This document shows positions 9,963 through 21,429 of a DNA stretch of 64,000 bases, one piece after another. The notes below the pieces were generated by a model. It worked only from the letters and a program-made list of their open reading frames with translations. It was not told where the DNA came from and searched no databases. Source of the DNA: Terfezia claveryi (lineage: Eukaryota; Ascomycota; Pezizomycetes; Pezizales; Pezizaceae); assembly GCA_015179025.1 (NCBI GenBank), contig WHUX01000188.1, positions 1 through 64,000 of the forward strand, in the 5' to 3' direction. The translations under genes were made by a program, and so were the position numbers. Within the stretch, counting starts at the first letter, position 1. Each line of letters begins with the position of its first letter.

Positions 9963-11120
9963 TTACTTCGCTTTTATCCAAGAAACTGGTGATTCTGGCT
10001 AATCACCTCTTCTGTACTAACTACAGTGTTGGACAGCTAGAATATGGCTAAAGTACTATATAAGTGATATCGGAAACAATTATTTCCCTCTCCTATTTGC
10101 TTATTAGCTTGTTTTAACTGACATGCTAATCCTATATTGAGATCTCCAGATCTGCTAAGTCTTAGATCTTGAGTGACCTGTTCCTAGCCAGCCTTCTAAG
10201 GCTTTGAACAAGCCTATAAGGCCCCGAACGAGCCTATAAGGCCCCACCAAGTAAGCTTATAAGCCCCCGAGCAAGCTTACAATCTCCGAGCGAGCTTACA
10301 ACCCCTAAGCGAGCTTACATCAGCAAAAATTTTCTTACGTTGCAACGTGCCTGGAGGTCAATTTGTCTTTTTGACGTTGCCAGCATTGCCATACGCAGAT
10401 CCTTCTTATATACGTTACCAACTACATTGCACGCACATTCTCCATATTTCCTTATAAGCTGGCTCTAGGTCGTTCCCAACAGCATATGTCCTCGCGATCT
10501 GTTCCTAACGAGTTCTCTCTACACATGATCGCACCCTGAGAGTCCGATACATGTCCGTTGTCTACATCACAAGTATTGTAATAGATATTCTTGACCCTTT
10601 AGCTGTGCACCACTAATACTATCTTTTACCAGATCCACTACTATCCTGTCGGACCACTACAATCATGATCCTAGGATTCACTCTTCATAATCCAGCCTAT
10701 TACCGACAGAATCCAGTCTATTACCGCACAATCCAGTCTATTAGTGATAGAATCCAGGCAACGTTCATGGTTACCGCATACAGCTATTTCCTCCAGCGTA
10801 CTAAGTGGTGCAAATGCCTGGAGGAGCTCAAACCCGACGCCGCAGGGATTATTCCAACACCAGCTATGAGCTGATTGTTAGACAGCGGAGGTTGGTCCGC
10901 TGACAGCGAGAACAAGGTCTGAGACAGCAGGAATTTGTTCTGAGACCGCAGGAACCGGATTGGACATTACTAGTAGGGGGCTCGTGAGAATAGGGGGCAC
11001 ACGGGTACCCTACTTCAAAAGTGTGGCCGCCTGGGACTTATAGATTTATTTCTCTTATTCCTTCCGTATACTACTCACATCGTACACATCGATTTCTATG
11101 CTTATTTGCACTATTATATG
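9963..11120. other. Gene-free stretch with short tandem repeats
   Basis: At 10195-10320 about six units of roughly 25 bp (GAGCGAGCTTACAAYCCC and variants) occur. At 10688-10760 AATCCAGYCTATTACCG is repeated three times. I find no supported gene. Confidence 0.45.
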
Positions 11121-11124
11121 GAGG

Positions 11125-11635
11125 TTGTTTGCTCGCGCATTTGCTCGCTAACTTGCTCGCTCAATTCTAGGCTAGTTTGCTCGCTCATTTGCTCGCTCAA
11201 TTCCAGGCTGATTTGCTTGCTCGATTCCAGGCTGATTTGCTCGCTCTTCTAGGCTGATTTGCTCGCTCTTCTAGGCTTCTTTGCTCGCTCGATTCTAGGC
11301 TGATTTGCTCGCTCGATTCTAGGCTGATTTGCTCGCTCTTCTAGGCTGATTTGCTCGCGCGATTCCAGGCTGATTTGCTCGCTCGATTCTAGGCTGATTT
11401 GGGCGGTGGATTCCAGGCTGATTTGGACGGTGGATTCCAGGCTGATTTGCACGGTCGGATACATGGGCTATTTGCACGCTGATTTCTAGGGCTATTTGGA
11501 CGCTGACTTCCAGGGCTATTTGCACGCGGGTATATGGGCTATTTGCACCCTGATATCTAGGGCTATTTGCACGGTCGGATATATGGGCTATTTGCACGGT
11601 AGGATATATGGGCTATTTGCACGGTGATTTTAGGG
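11125..11635 (-). repeat. Minisatellite of about 24 bp (GCTGATTTGCTCGCTCGATT)
   Basis: About twenty units run across 500 bp. The left units are of the type TTTGCTCGCTCGATTCTAGG and grade into TTTGCACGGTSGGATATATGGGC on the right. The minus-strand frames 11249-11464 and 11319-11597 are repeat read-through. A related array lies at 51.59-51.77 kb beside a second copy of the adjacent repeat. Confidence 0.8.
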
Positions 11636-11639
11636 GTGC

Positions 11640-12090
11640 GATCATAGTTGTTTATTTAGCTAGATTTAGATATTATCATGAGAATCAAGACATTTTTGGA
11701 AATGCATAAAATGCAGGTGCGAGAGTAAAAAAGTGCAGTGTCAATGACAACAGTGAGGAGGGGGTATTGTGCCTTCAGATAGTTACAGGTAATGAGCTTA
11801 CAATCATAACGTGAGGAGGGGCTAGTCTGCCTTCTGAAGGTCACAAGTAATAGGCTCGCAATCATAATGTTGAGTTGGGTGATAGAGTGTTGGAAGCGGA
11901 TGTGTGAAGAGGAAGACGTTGGGAATGGGGCACACAATGTCCGATTGCATATTGTGAGAGTGCGAGATGAGATTGAATTGTAAGTATCAGCGTTGAGGAA
12001 GTGCGTTATGTGAGAGAGATCTTGTTGTAACGCGGAGTTTTGCAAATTGGCGTTGTGTGCACGCCGTGCACACAACGCAAGCTAAAATCT
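11640..12090 (-). repeat. Dispersed repeat, copy 1 (minus), with terminal hairpin
   Basis: On the minus strand this sequence matches 51055-51465 on the plus strand. Shared landmarks in order are CAATTTGCAAAACTCCGCGTT, CAACGCTGA, ATTGCGAGC, TTGCATTTTATGCATTTCCA and AACTAGCTAAATA. A perfect 13-bp stem (GCGTTGTGTGCAC and its complement, loop GCC) lies at 12050-12078, at the 5' edge of the repeat on its own strand. The 139-codon minus-strand frame here shows no protein signature. Confidence 0.7.
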
Positions 12091-12224
12091 TTCTGATGAC
12101 CAGCAACGCGGTCAACTACCGATATTGCCGAAACCACCACTTTTCAGCTGAACGCAAGAGTCATACTATCGTATACGCAATTATCTTACGTTCGTACATA
12201 CGCAATTATTATTATTAATTATTT

Positions 12225-12380
12225 ACGTATGTTGGGTTGAGTCAAACTCTGGTTACCACCCGGTTGTCGGTCGTCGCTCGTTCCCTTGATTCTTATTGGC
12301 GGATTAACATATCCCTGCGCTTGTCTTTTACCCTGAGTTTCTATGTATATAGACACCACTCCATACCTGTATTCTCATCA
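12225..12380 (+). repeat. Possible LTR fragment
   Basis: The stretch begins TGTTGGGTTGAG, contains a TATA-like TATGTATATAGACACC at about 12340 and ends in CATCAA. This order fits a copia LTR, but no partner copy or target duplication was found. Confidence 0.25.
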
Positions 12381-12381
12381 A

Positions 12382-12800
12382 TTAAGTAAGTTTATCCAAC
12401 TCGCTAATATGTTCTTCAATTGAACCATTTCTATTATTATAGCTAAGTTTGATGACTCCAATAAGTAGAGCTTCAAGTGTAGTAACAGTCTTACCTTCAA
12501 ATTTTGTCTTTAGCTCTTTATAGGCTTTATTAGCTGTTCTGGCTAGTCCGATGATATCTACAACTTCTTTCTTGTAGTTTCTTTTCATTATAAGGATTAT
12601 GAAGTTGTTGTCTTTCTTCCAGGCTTTAGCATCTGCATCCCTGGCTTTTCTGGTAGCTGTGGGATCTAAATCCTAGACATCTCCAGTGACGATTTCCCAT
12701 ATTGTCTCATCTTTGTGCTTATAGCTGCTAAGCGTTTGTTTGATGGATAATATCTTCTGAGCATAGTCCTGTTGTCCACTGAGCTTGGGCTCGATCTTTG
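12382..12800 (-). pseudogene. Ty1/copia gag relic
   Basis: On the minus strand, an upstream part includes LSGQQDYAQKILSIK-like and IWEIVTG-like segments. It is followed by ANKAYKELKTKFEGKTVTTLE and YNNRNGSIEEHISELDKL. This is the order of copia gag (UBN2-type): the W-x-x-VTG block, then AWxxLKxKFEGK, then SIEEHISEF. An in-frame stop interrupts the upstream part and no pol follows, so this is a fragment. Confidence 0.6.
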
Positions 12801-13480
12801 GGATTAATCATTCTTTGGACATAGTTATTGGAGAAGGTGGTATTGGTGAATCTGGTGGTGAAGGAGGCAGAGTTCTTGCTCTTCATCTTCTTCCTCTCTG
12901 GACTTGGATATTAGCTGCAAGATTTGGGTATTTGATTTCGTGTTCTGACTTGGATCTTGGGGCTGGTCCGACTGGGCTGCTGCTCATTTAGATGAGTGCC
13001 GGAAAGATCAGATCAAAGCTTATTAGCTTATCCTCATACTGGATTCCTTTGTCTAGTAGAGATGCTTCTGCTTCTTGGGTACCAAGGTCGGTTAAGAGGT
13101 TTCCGAACTCTTGATGGTTTCCTTTCGTTGCTTGCTTGCTTGGTGGCTCTTCGCATGTTCTTGGTGGTCCAAATCTTCTGACGGTTAGATCGTAATGGTA
13201 TCCGCACGATCTAAGGTGTCTTTGGGTTTCGACTGGATCTTGTTCGCGGATCTCTCTTAACCTTTACTCAGTGTCGGTGGCAATTTGCGCAACTCGTTCT
13301 GAAGTGTTGCTTGCGTTTTGGTCGAGAAGGTTCTTGAAGAGTGATTTATTTTTGCGATTGATCTTCTTGGACCAGGATCGGTGTGTAGGCATATGCAGGG
13401 TTCTTTGCTTTGAGCGGGTCTTCTACTTTTTGAGCAATAGGGTGTAGTTTTACTGGGTCTAGGCCACAGATATCTCAACT
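12800..13480. other. Unassigned stretch, probably retroelement-derived
   Basis: Several short frames exist on both strands (such as 13257-13478 minus) but none shows a domain. Its position next to the copia gag relic suggests it is part of the same degraded element. Confidence 0.3.
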
Positions 13481-13483
13481 ATT

Positions 13484-13540
13484 GCCTTATTTGCTTATTT
13501 GGTAGAGCGCCGGGCTCATAACCTGTAAGATTACGAGGTT
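13484..13540 (+). pseudogene. tRNA-Met(CAT)-like fragment
   Basis: GCCTTAT, TT, GCTT, TTGGTA, GAGC, then CCGGG-CTCATAA-CCTG give acceptor, D-arm and anticodon-arm positions of an elongator tRNA-Met with anticodon CAT. The following sequence does not form a T-arm or close the acceptor stem. It is best read as a 3'-degraded tRNA pseudogene or the 5' head of a tRNA-derived SINE. Confidence 0.45.
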
Positions 13541-14089
13541 ATGCAGCGAAGGAATCGTGTGTATTCAAAGAGGAGATATCTAGATATCGCTATAGACTTG
13601 TTGCTATGGTTCTAGTGCTCTAAAGAAAATTCCCTTTCCCTACGACGATTTCAGCTCCTTATATCCTGCTTTCCCTAATTGAGACCGGCATCTTTGGGAT
13701 CCTTGATCCTACCCATGTTCATACCCAGAATTCAAACTGTCCTTTTCCAGCCAGCGATGTTTCATGAGTCGAGAGTAATTCCAACATCCTACACTCCGCT
13801 CCCTTTGATCATGTTAATACTACTTCACTTCAGGTACGTTTTCAATCAGATAACGTCAGACATCTCTCTATCGAGTCTCTGTCAGGGTACGTTACCAGGT
13901 TGTTAATCGTTTGACAGCTCTGAAATTCTAGTATGATGGCTGCAGAACCTCCTAATTTCAATACTCTAGCAGAGGCCATGAGAGCCTCAGCCAACGGGCT
14001 TTCAAATGCACCTACGCAAATGGAGAGAATGCCAAACCTCCCGGTAGTGAATGTGGCTGCCCAACTGAACTAGATCCTACTCGAGATGA

Positions 14090-14205
14090 GAGGTATACGC
14101 ACCGAGGTGGGAAACCTACGCACCGAGGTGGGAAACCTACATACCGAGGTGGGAAACCTACACACCGAGGTGGGAAACCTACGCACTGAGGTGGGAAACC
14201 TACGC
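14090..14205 (+). repeat. 21-bp minisatellite encoding coiled-coil heptads
   Basis: Five 21-bp units of CGCACCGAGGTGGGAAACCT type encode (R/H)TEVGNL heptads. The unit length of 7 codons keeps both frame and coiled-coil register, so copy-number change would only alter coil length. Confidence 0.85.
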
Positions 14206-14421
14206 AGAGACTTCACTCGAGAGTATGACAATATCATAAGATCAGTACACCTACGGAAAGACATTTGCACTGACACTAGAATAGGAATCGAAACAGCTTC
14301 GCCAGGTTAATCAATTCAAGAGTCACCAACAATTTTACACCATTGGAGGAGTTACTCGCTGTAGACGGTCAGCAAATTCAAGAGTTTCCGCAGACTACTG
14401 CCGATATTCATGATATGGATA

Positions 14422-14481
14422 GTAAGTCGAAAAAGGATGCTTTATGTACAGCACAAAGGCTAACCTTAATATTGTTAATAG
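14422..14481 (+). other. Intron in the coiled-coil pseudogene
   Basis: GTAAGT at 14422, GCTAACC near 14459 and TTAATAG at 14475-14481. Its removal joins DIHDMD to AAANNILAALGLP in frame. Confidence 0.7.
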
Positions 14482-14951
14482 ATGCAGCCGCAAACAACAT
14501 TCTTGCTGCGTTAGGGCTACCTGCAGGTGGTAGAGTGAATGACAAGAAGAACAGGATCCGTCTTCACCTCGAGTTAACTGTTTTGTGATAGGCTAGGTAT
14601 GGGTTTCCGATTATGTGTATTTCTTCGGGGCTCATAGATGGGTCGTCGGCAGAGGCGCTGCCAAGGCCCGACGGTACATATGTATCTTGGAGTCGTACAT
14701 GGGGGTTGACTGAGAGTACTCGAGTTTGATTCTTGGAAAAGGATTGTGAACAATGTTTGAAGCATGAGAGCCGGGTTTCCTGTCAATCGAAGTGTGTCCT
14801 GTGTCAGCGTAGACTTCAAGCTGTCGACCTTAATTAATTGCCTGGTCAGATGAATAATCGCCGGAGTTGCAGAATATTGCTGACCCCTTCAATGAGAGTG
14901 ACTTTATGAGCCGATCAAATTTGTCAGTTGCTGTTGCAGATGCCGATGTAT

Positions 14952-16075
14952 CTAGGCTGAGGGTATAAGGTGGAGGTTCCTACGTGAAAAACTCTCGAAT
15001 GTTGTCTGTATTGTAACGGCCTCGGATGCTATCCCACAGTACTGCAGTATTTGAGGCGCTGGCTGGGAGTCTAAAGGGGCTTCTCTCATAATTGTCGAAT
15101 GATGTAGGAGTTGAAGTAAGTGTTTTGTGTAACATATCGTAGCTGCTAGGCGAATGTTACCTCCTTCGAAGTTGGACAATTCCATCCAGCCCGTATTTGG
15201 TCTCATGTGCATGTCGATGCCAGCCTTTTCCGACATTGAGCTGTAGTAACTTTCCCACTCCGGAAGCGTCCTGTCCACATTTAAAACGAGATATACCTTT
15301 GAAGGGTCGTTGCCTGACGTTCCTGGCTTCGGATTAGCCTCACAAAGCCCAATGGGGGAACCTTCCGGGTTAACGCCGTTGCCGGTGCTTCTTGTAGGGA
15401 ATGTGCAATTAAAGGTGGTCTCCACGCGGGAACCCCAGGACTGTGGCACGGAACCACCCTGAGCCGCATCTGCCACTGTACTTCCTGCCAGGTAGAACGA
15501 CGTATGGCCGCTGTAAGTTCCTCTTGTCAAGGATGCGGAGAAACTTGTTGGGTCTGAAACAAGCGTATTGTGCATCGAAGCTGATGATTTTTGATGGAAT
15601 TACATGCAAGCATAGGGTCAATCGGCAGGAAGTCACCATTGTTTTCCCGGTATCCCATCCATCGCGCATATTTGGTGTTCTGTCTGGTTTGTCCTAAGCA
15701 AACGGGATAATGTCGAGGGGTCGTGTATACCACATATTTGTCGTATCGGGTGCTTGATTACTCAAAACCTGGGACCACATTGGGATACGTTCTAGCGCTG
15801 CCGTGTCCAGGACATATCGAGGTTGCATATCCATCAAAAGCAGGATTCCAGAGAATTGAAAAAGTATTGTTGTAGAAAAAAGAACAAAGGCAAAGAGGAA
15901 ATACCCCAAAAGCCGTGTGGGACTGGCTTGGTGTATTTCATAGCTGAAATAAGTTCTGACACCAGGAAAATTGGATCTTATCTGCTAAATCGGAGCAAAG
16001 AGAAGCTAGCAGTGGTTCCGAGGGGGTCGGTCACGAAGAACTAGGGAGGCAATGATGGCTGCAGATTCCCGATAA
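14952..16075 (-). pseudogene. Decayed fungal membrane-protein gene
   Basis: Reading down the minus strand, a piece reading FVTDPLG-TASFSLLR (about 16030-15985) is followed by SYEIHQASPTRLLG and a hydrophobic span YFLFAFVLFSTTILFQFSG (about 15905-15850). Next come ALERIPMWSQVL and MWYTRPLDIIPF, a TAG at about 15694-15696, then ISFDAQYACFRP. The last frame (15575-14952) contains SFYLAGSTVADA, TTFNCTFPT, VYLVLNVD and LAATICYT. At least two frame changes and the TAG interrupt it. The order (TVTDP...TM...FD...C...P...NCT) resembles large uncharacterised membrane proteins with extracellular domains in Aspergillus and relatives; that resemblance is from memory. Upstream exons may extend to about 16.4 kb. 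Confidence 0.45.
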
Positions 16076-16399
16076 TAGTAATATCCCAACACGGAGAACT
16101 GAATTCAAATCAGTAAATATTCCCAGGTGTAGTTTCGGAGTCATCGGAATATTGTAAACTAGGAGAATTGATGGCAAGAAAGATAGATAAAATATATATT
16201 TACAGGACCAAATTGTAATTATCATCATAGTAGAGGAGAAGCAGGTGTGGAGTATTGGAAGACAACACATATTCATACGTGTGCTATACAGATATCTGAA
16301 TGACTTTAATGTTCTGACATCGGGGGCATTGTCAGTGATCCGATCAGTATGCAGCAGCACAGATCGAGGAGTAGACCCCGGCAATTATGACAAGCTGTC

Positions 16400-18144
16400 A
16401 TTTGCTCTCCCGTTGCTTGCAGCTGTAGGTGGCATCGACACTTGATATGTATAATGATGATGAGCATTCCAAGCTGTCATTGCTTTTCCGTGCGGGAGAC
16501 TGCAGTGGATCGATGTCCAGACAAGCTTCAAGTGTTGACCCCTGCTTCGGCGATACTGTACCTACCTACATGTAGCTTCATTGGCCATGCTTTAAGTAGA
16601 GACCGAGTTTTTTGTTAGTGGTGTCAGGAATCTTTTGATTTTTTGATGGGAGTCAGGCAATAATATCCGAGACACCGCTAGCAAGTACAGTACATACAGT
16701 ACATAGTCTCTTCGGATAGTTCTGCAATTGAATACTAAAATGAACCCTTTAGAAAACCCAAAACTGATCGAAATCTCAGAAATTCCAGCGGCAAAAATAT
16801 AGTAGGTATCGTAGCACAAGTAGTTGAGAAGGAGAACGCGGAGAAGAAAAAATTAAATTAGAAAAGGGTTAGGTACGAGGAATAATCAGTGCCAAGCTTT
16901 AGACATACTAAATATGTTACGGAGTATCTAGTGGGCAATATAAATCCGTCCTGTTCATTGTATAGTAGGATTCTTTCCAAAACCGTTTCACAAATATGAT
17001 TCTTGTAGTCAAGCTAGAAATGAAGAAATAAACAGTGTCTGTTCAGTGCTCCTAACTTTGCTGTTACCCTGAATTTCTTAGCGTACCTGAACTAAACACC
17101 TAAATATACACGTAACTAGTGCAATAGTTTGGAGTAGACTAAAGCTTTGGGAATAAATTTTTGATTGATCGAACTATTTAAAATAAGCTGAAATCTACAA
17201 AATTAAATTTTCTTAAAATTCGTATACAGGGCAAGTTAATATGGTGATCATTCGCCATGTGGACAAGCAACACTACATGAGGCTGTTACGAATTCAGTGT
17301 CTAGGACTTAACATTGTCCTAGCTAGGGGCCTGACGATACATAACATCATTGAAGTATCCACACTGGCCCTCCCGCTAGAGTAATATGGTTGGTTAGAGA
17401 CTACTCACCTGGAAATAATATATGATGATAAGTGGTGTAGTATGAACCTTTGCCTTTGTCACCTCCCTTTACATGTAATATTTCCAGCCCAGTCACGACA
17501 GAGGACTTTTCGTGACAAGACTGGTCTAGGCGCTACAACCACGTCCAGTGAAGCTAGCAGCCCCAAGGTGGGTCCGGGAAAATAAGAAGTGGAGTTGCTC
17601 TTCTGTGGAGCATAATTTGGGTAAAACACTGGGGAAGCCGAATGAAGCATTTGACAAGCGCCCTCGAAGTAAATTTTTGGATTCACTAGCTTTGCTGGTG
17701 AGTGTGGTTTGCACGGTTTGGTAGTCAAGTAGTGGTGGTAGCGGTTCCAAGATCGGTAAATATACTTGATGTACTATCAAGCGGGATAGCTTCGATATGC
17801 AACGTAGCACTTTTGGTTTGTTCATGCTTGAGTCCAGTACACTGGAGATTCCTTCCCCGCGCACGCTATAGTAACAAATAAAAATATGATGATGACCAGT
17901 ATACTGCTCAATCTTTATATATAATATAATAGGGATATAAATATGAAAACATCAATAATTTAGCAGATATAGCAGTCTGGATACCCAAAACATATACATA
18001 TCTCGTTGCTAACTGATGTAGAAACTCATAAAAAGTGTAGTGATGACGTTGAAATTATAACATCCCCAGATGGTATTGAACATGGCCTCTTATCGAATAA
18101 CCAAAAAATTCGCTTTCCGGTACCCTCCCGCTCTTCCTCCCCAT
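16400..18144. other. Intergenic stretch, no supported gene
   Basis: Minus-strand frames at 17459-17728 and 17526-17864 overlap each other in different frames, and neither shows a domain. The rest is AT-rich. I see no repeat family that recurs in the window. Confidence 0.4.
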
Positions 18145-19555
18145 CTAGTAACTTCGGACCTGCCCATACTCATTCATCACCAGCTCCCGCCCCGCACCCA
18201 CAATATACTTTACCCGGCCACTCGCTGTCCATATATCCACTCCATCTGGTCCCCACCTCTCCTCCATCTCTAGTCTATGCTTGCCCTTCGGCTTTCCCTC
18301 CTTCAACCTCAAGATCTCAAAAAACACATACGCCCCATAGAAAACCCTGCTTGTATTTCCTGCTAGTGCACCAGTTTTTGACCGGAAATCAGACAACTGC
18401 TTGCTTTGGATTTTGACATCTTGGCCGAATGGGGCTGCAATGTCGCGGAGAAATTGAGCCTGCGTTACCCCAGGCTGGCGGAGGTGAGCAGAGATTTTAC
18501 GGCGGATTTCGTCGCACGAATCAAAGACTGGGATGATGTCGTCATCTGATTCGGCGATATCTGAATCCATAATCTCGAGCGGGTGCCCGGCGGCAGACCC
18601 GGGCTCGACGTCATCGCCGGCACTTGCTACTTCTGCAGTCTTGGTCGCGGGCTTCTCTATAGGCGCTGGCATCGGTAACCCAGCTGCCTCCCGGGCTTGA
18701 AAGAACCGCGTAGCACCCTCAAAGGCTTTATACTTTGCCCCTGACTGTGCGCCCCGTAGCTTCATGAAACGTACGAAGGTGCCTGGAGGTGCGTTAATGG
18801 CGCGTTGGAAGGTAGCGGCTTCCATGCCGCTATTTTCGACAACTGTTTAGGTACGGAAAATGTCAATCATTTGTTAAGGAGTCTCCTGGGACAGGTCCAG
18901 GAAAGGGAGATGTATATCTCGGGGGAAGGGCGGGAAACAAACAGGTTTTGATTTTGCGTCGGATTTCATCACAGTTCCATGTATATGTGATGTCTTCATC
19001 CCAGTTGATTTCTATGGACTCTTCCTCCTTGTGCAATTGTTGTTTCTCACCATGATTCTCCACATCATTCTCCACATCATTCTTCGCATTGTCACTACTC
19101 TTTTTATCTTTCTTCTTCATGCTTGGTTCATTACTAGCACTGCTTTTGCCCCGACTCTTAGCAATCCCCTCATTCCCTTTTCCCACCACTAGTACTGCCT
19201 TCTTCCCGCTAGCCATCGCTGGTTTCAAAATCCCAGCTTCCTCCACCGCCTTCTTTTTCTCCTCATCCAAATTCTTCTCGACCCACACCTTCATCTCCTT
19301 CTTTACAACCCCCGGATCAATCTCGTCCAGTTCCAACGCTTTCTTCCCCCTCGCAAAAACCTCGATTCCCTCTGGACCGATCACCGCCCCTCCTGACATG
19401 AGATCCTTTCGCTTCCACGTCTCCGCCGCAATCAGGGCTATGCGGAACGATTTGAGTTTCGGATCATCGGGGGGGATGTTGGCAATGACTGAGACATCGT
19501 GGAATACGCGTCGGTTGGTGTTTGGAGGTGGTGGGGAATTTGAAGTGGAGGCCAT
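18145..19555 (-). CDS. DUF7726-type protein with two CDEIRRKI repeats, two exons
   Basis: Exon 1 runs from the ATG at 19555 (AACATGGCC context) to 18943 and ends in WNCDEIRRKIKT. An ATG at 19642 would add 29 residues. The intron is 18843-18942 (GTTTGT donor, CAG acceptor). Exon 2 is 18842-18145. The junction yields KIKTF-VENSGMEAATFQRAI, the expected helix-turn-helix-like continuation, and the total is 436 residues. A second copy (SCDEIRRKISAHL...TQAQFLRDI) follows, with a YGAYVFFEILRLKEGKPK segment near the C terminus. The family is common in filamentous fungi and uncharacterised; DNA binding is sometimes guessed from the fold. A lysine-rich linker lies between residues about 110 and 190. 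The plus-strand frames here are shadows. Confidence 0.8.
18843..18942 (-). other. Intron of the DUF7726-type gene
   Basis: On the minus strand, GTTTGT at 18942-18937 and AACAG at 18847-18843 bound a 100-nt phase-1 intron. A CTTAAC branch-like motif lies upstream of the acceptor. Confidence 0.75.
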
Positions 19556-19642
19556 GTTATTTACTGGGATATGGAAGGATGAGTCCGGGGTACCTAACCG
19601 ACCTGCGGATATATATTGCTGGTCAGCAGGGAAGGTATGCAT

Positions 19643-20424
19643 GTTAATTGTTTTTGTGTGACGCGTTCACAAATTCCTCAAATGACGCGCTAGATTAAAA
19701 TAAAAATACCGTAGGTATACGTACAAATACGTATGGTTTAAGTAGTGCCTAGAATTCGATTTGATTGTGGCGTAGGTACAGATAATTCACAGGCACAGGA
19801 ACACTGTTAGAATATAAGGGGAAAGACTATGGAGAGATGAATGCAAAGGGCATCCATGATGATTTATATATATTTATTGACTGTTTTAGCCACGTTCTAT
19901 CATTCGATGAGGGGTAGGTATGTAGGCCCGTGCTCGACTGACGCAGCTATGTTCGAGTAGGATTGAACTATGACTGGTTATCATTGTTGACACGTGCATC
20001 GTCCTTTCCTACAAAGACCCTGTACTTATGCACCTTTTAGGTCATGATATCCGATTCATTGAAAAATCAGAGGGGCGCTGATTGCGGTAATCGGGGTTCT
20101 GGATATATATGTCGGGATACTGATGGAGACTCATCCGTCGAGCTGTTAGTTGCCTCATTAGCAAAAACTTTGATAGGGAGTACGTAAGTACAGTCAGTAC
20201 TTACTGATAGAGGAGCCAGGCATCTAATTATCATATTTTCTACTTGCACGAGACGAGACCCAAGTAGCATTGTGCCATAACATTGCAAGCCGTATTAAGC
20301 TACCAGAACAAGAAGACTTTGACGCCACTATATCCTATACGAATCTTTCACCCTTAATGTCCGTCCGCCAGACAATTCACAACTGTCGCCCTCCCACAAG
20401 TACTCCGCAACCATAACTATGCTG
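19643..20424. other. Intergenic region between the DUF7726-type gene and the next gene
   Basis: No supported gene is seen. A 73-codon minus-strand frame at 20067-20288 has no motif. The part next to 19643 would hold the promoter of the minus-strand DUF7726-type gene. Confidence 0.4.
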
Positions 20425-21086
20425 TCAGATACCAGGGGACCGCCTCCAATTCACCCAATACCATTTCCAGCCAAGCATTTCCTTCACTGTCTCCATAGGT
20501 AGGGTCTCCCGTTCTGCCACCAACTCCTTGATGAACTCCAGTGTCCTCAGAACATAATATGTTGCACTACGTTTGACCTCTGAATTTACAACGAGACCTG
20601 CGAGTAGTGACCACGTGAAGCAAGCTAGGAGTGTTCCTGGTTTCGTGATGTTCTTCAATTCAAAATTTGTGTTGGCGAGGAACTTGACATGCAGATATAC
20701 AGCCCTGGAGTAATGAATTATGAATTATTATCCTTCAGTCTTCTGATTGAAATTATATTTCAAAGGCGGAATATACCAATTGCGCAGAGAGCAGTTGTTA
20801 CTTACAAAGCAAGTCCCAATCCATAAGCAAGCCACGGTCGAATAGCTGGTCGGATCTCGCGCTGTATCCTGTTTATTTCATTGATAAGCGTTCGTTGTTG
20901 TATCTGGTTTCTTTCATTGATAGGCATTTCTGGAGCAACCGCGACAGCCCCTGAGTTCCCTGAGTTGTATTGTTGGATATGAATCGTCAGTTGCAAGTGC
21001 ATGGAATCCGCCGTCCGTCGGAAGCGTGGACGCGACCAGAGTTGCTGCCATATTGATTCATAATCAAGGTCTGGTGGATTTGACAT
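20425..21086 (-). CDS. Small predicted membrane protein, two exons (186 aa)
   Basis: Exon 1 is 21086-20806 (start MSNPPDLDYESIWQQLW) and exon 2 is 20704-20425. The intron is 20705-20805 (GTAAGT donor, CCAG acceptor), and the join reads GLGLALLAVYLHVKFLAN. Two hydrophobic stretches are visible: WLAYGLGLALLAVYLHV across the junction, and GTLLACFTWSLLAGLVV in exon 2. The C terminus is charged (ELVAERETLPMETVKEML). I do not recognise the family. It is divergently oriented to the 577-aa gene that starts about 340 bases away, so they may share a promoter region. Confidence 0.5.
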
Positions 21087-21429
21087 CTCGACACAGTGAC
21101 CTCGCCGTTCTTTTCGTCTGTTTCACAATTGCGTGATGCTGTAAGTTGGGGGTATCTCTGCAGTGACGATGTTGATATGTTCGGAACGCGCAGATCTTGA
21201 CTGATAAACTGACCGTAAGTGGACTGATGGTAGCTGCATAGGTATGTACATAAGCCCTTCAGGCCCGCAATCCGTGTTGTGTCCGCCAGACGATCAAACT
21301 CACCGTCGATAACAATCCTACTCATCAATCTCCGTTGCCTACTTCGTAAATCAGTACCCATTTCCGAGAACACTCCCTTCGACGGACTGTCAATTATAAC
21401 GCAGCTACAATGGTGCTTTCATCGACTAT

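Larger units (their letters stand above)
13933..14588 (+). pseudogene. Coiled-coil protein of an uncharacterised fungal family, with an in-frame TAG
   Basis: From the ATG at 13933-13938 the frame reads AAEPPNFNTL...QMERMPNLP, then stops at TAG 14071-14073 where a Q is expected (QLN-stop-ILLEMRG). It then continues through five heptad repeats TEVGNLR (14090-14200) and RDFTREYDN, ending at a stop near 14310. A second piece (14343-14588) reads GQQIQEFPQTTADIHDMD, then NILAALGLPAGGRVNDKK and RIRLHLELTVL. These are joined by an intron 14422-14481 (GTAAGT, GGCTAACC branch, TAG). I recall this architecture from uncharacterised fungal proteins; no function is known to me. The TAG and the break between the two parts suggest decay. 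Confidence 0.6.

Noticed and set aside
19089..19661. 190-codon plus-strand ORF
   Set aside because: It is antisense to the well-supported DUF7726-type exon; the serine/phenylalanine-rich product is a reverse-complement shadow of lysine/glutamate codons.
20987..21373. 128-codon minus-strand ORF upstream of the 186-aa gene
   Set aside because: It is in another frame from the spliced gene, overlaps its first exon, and has no motif.
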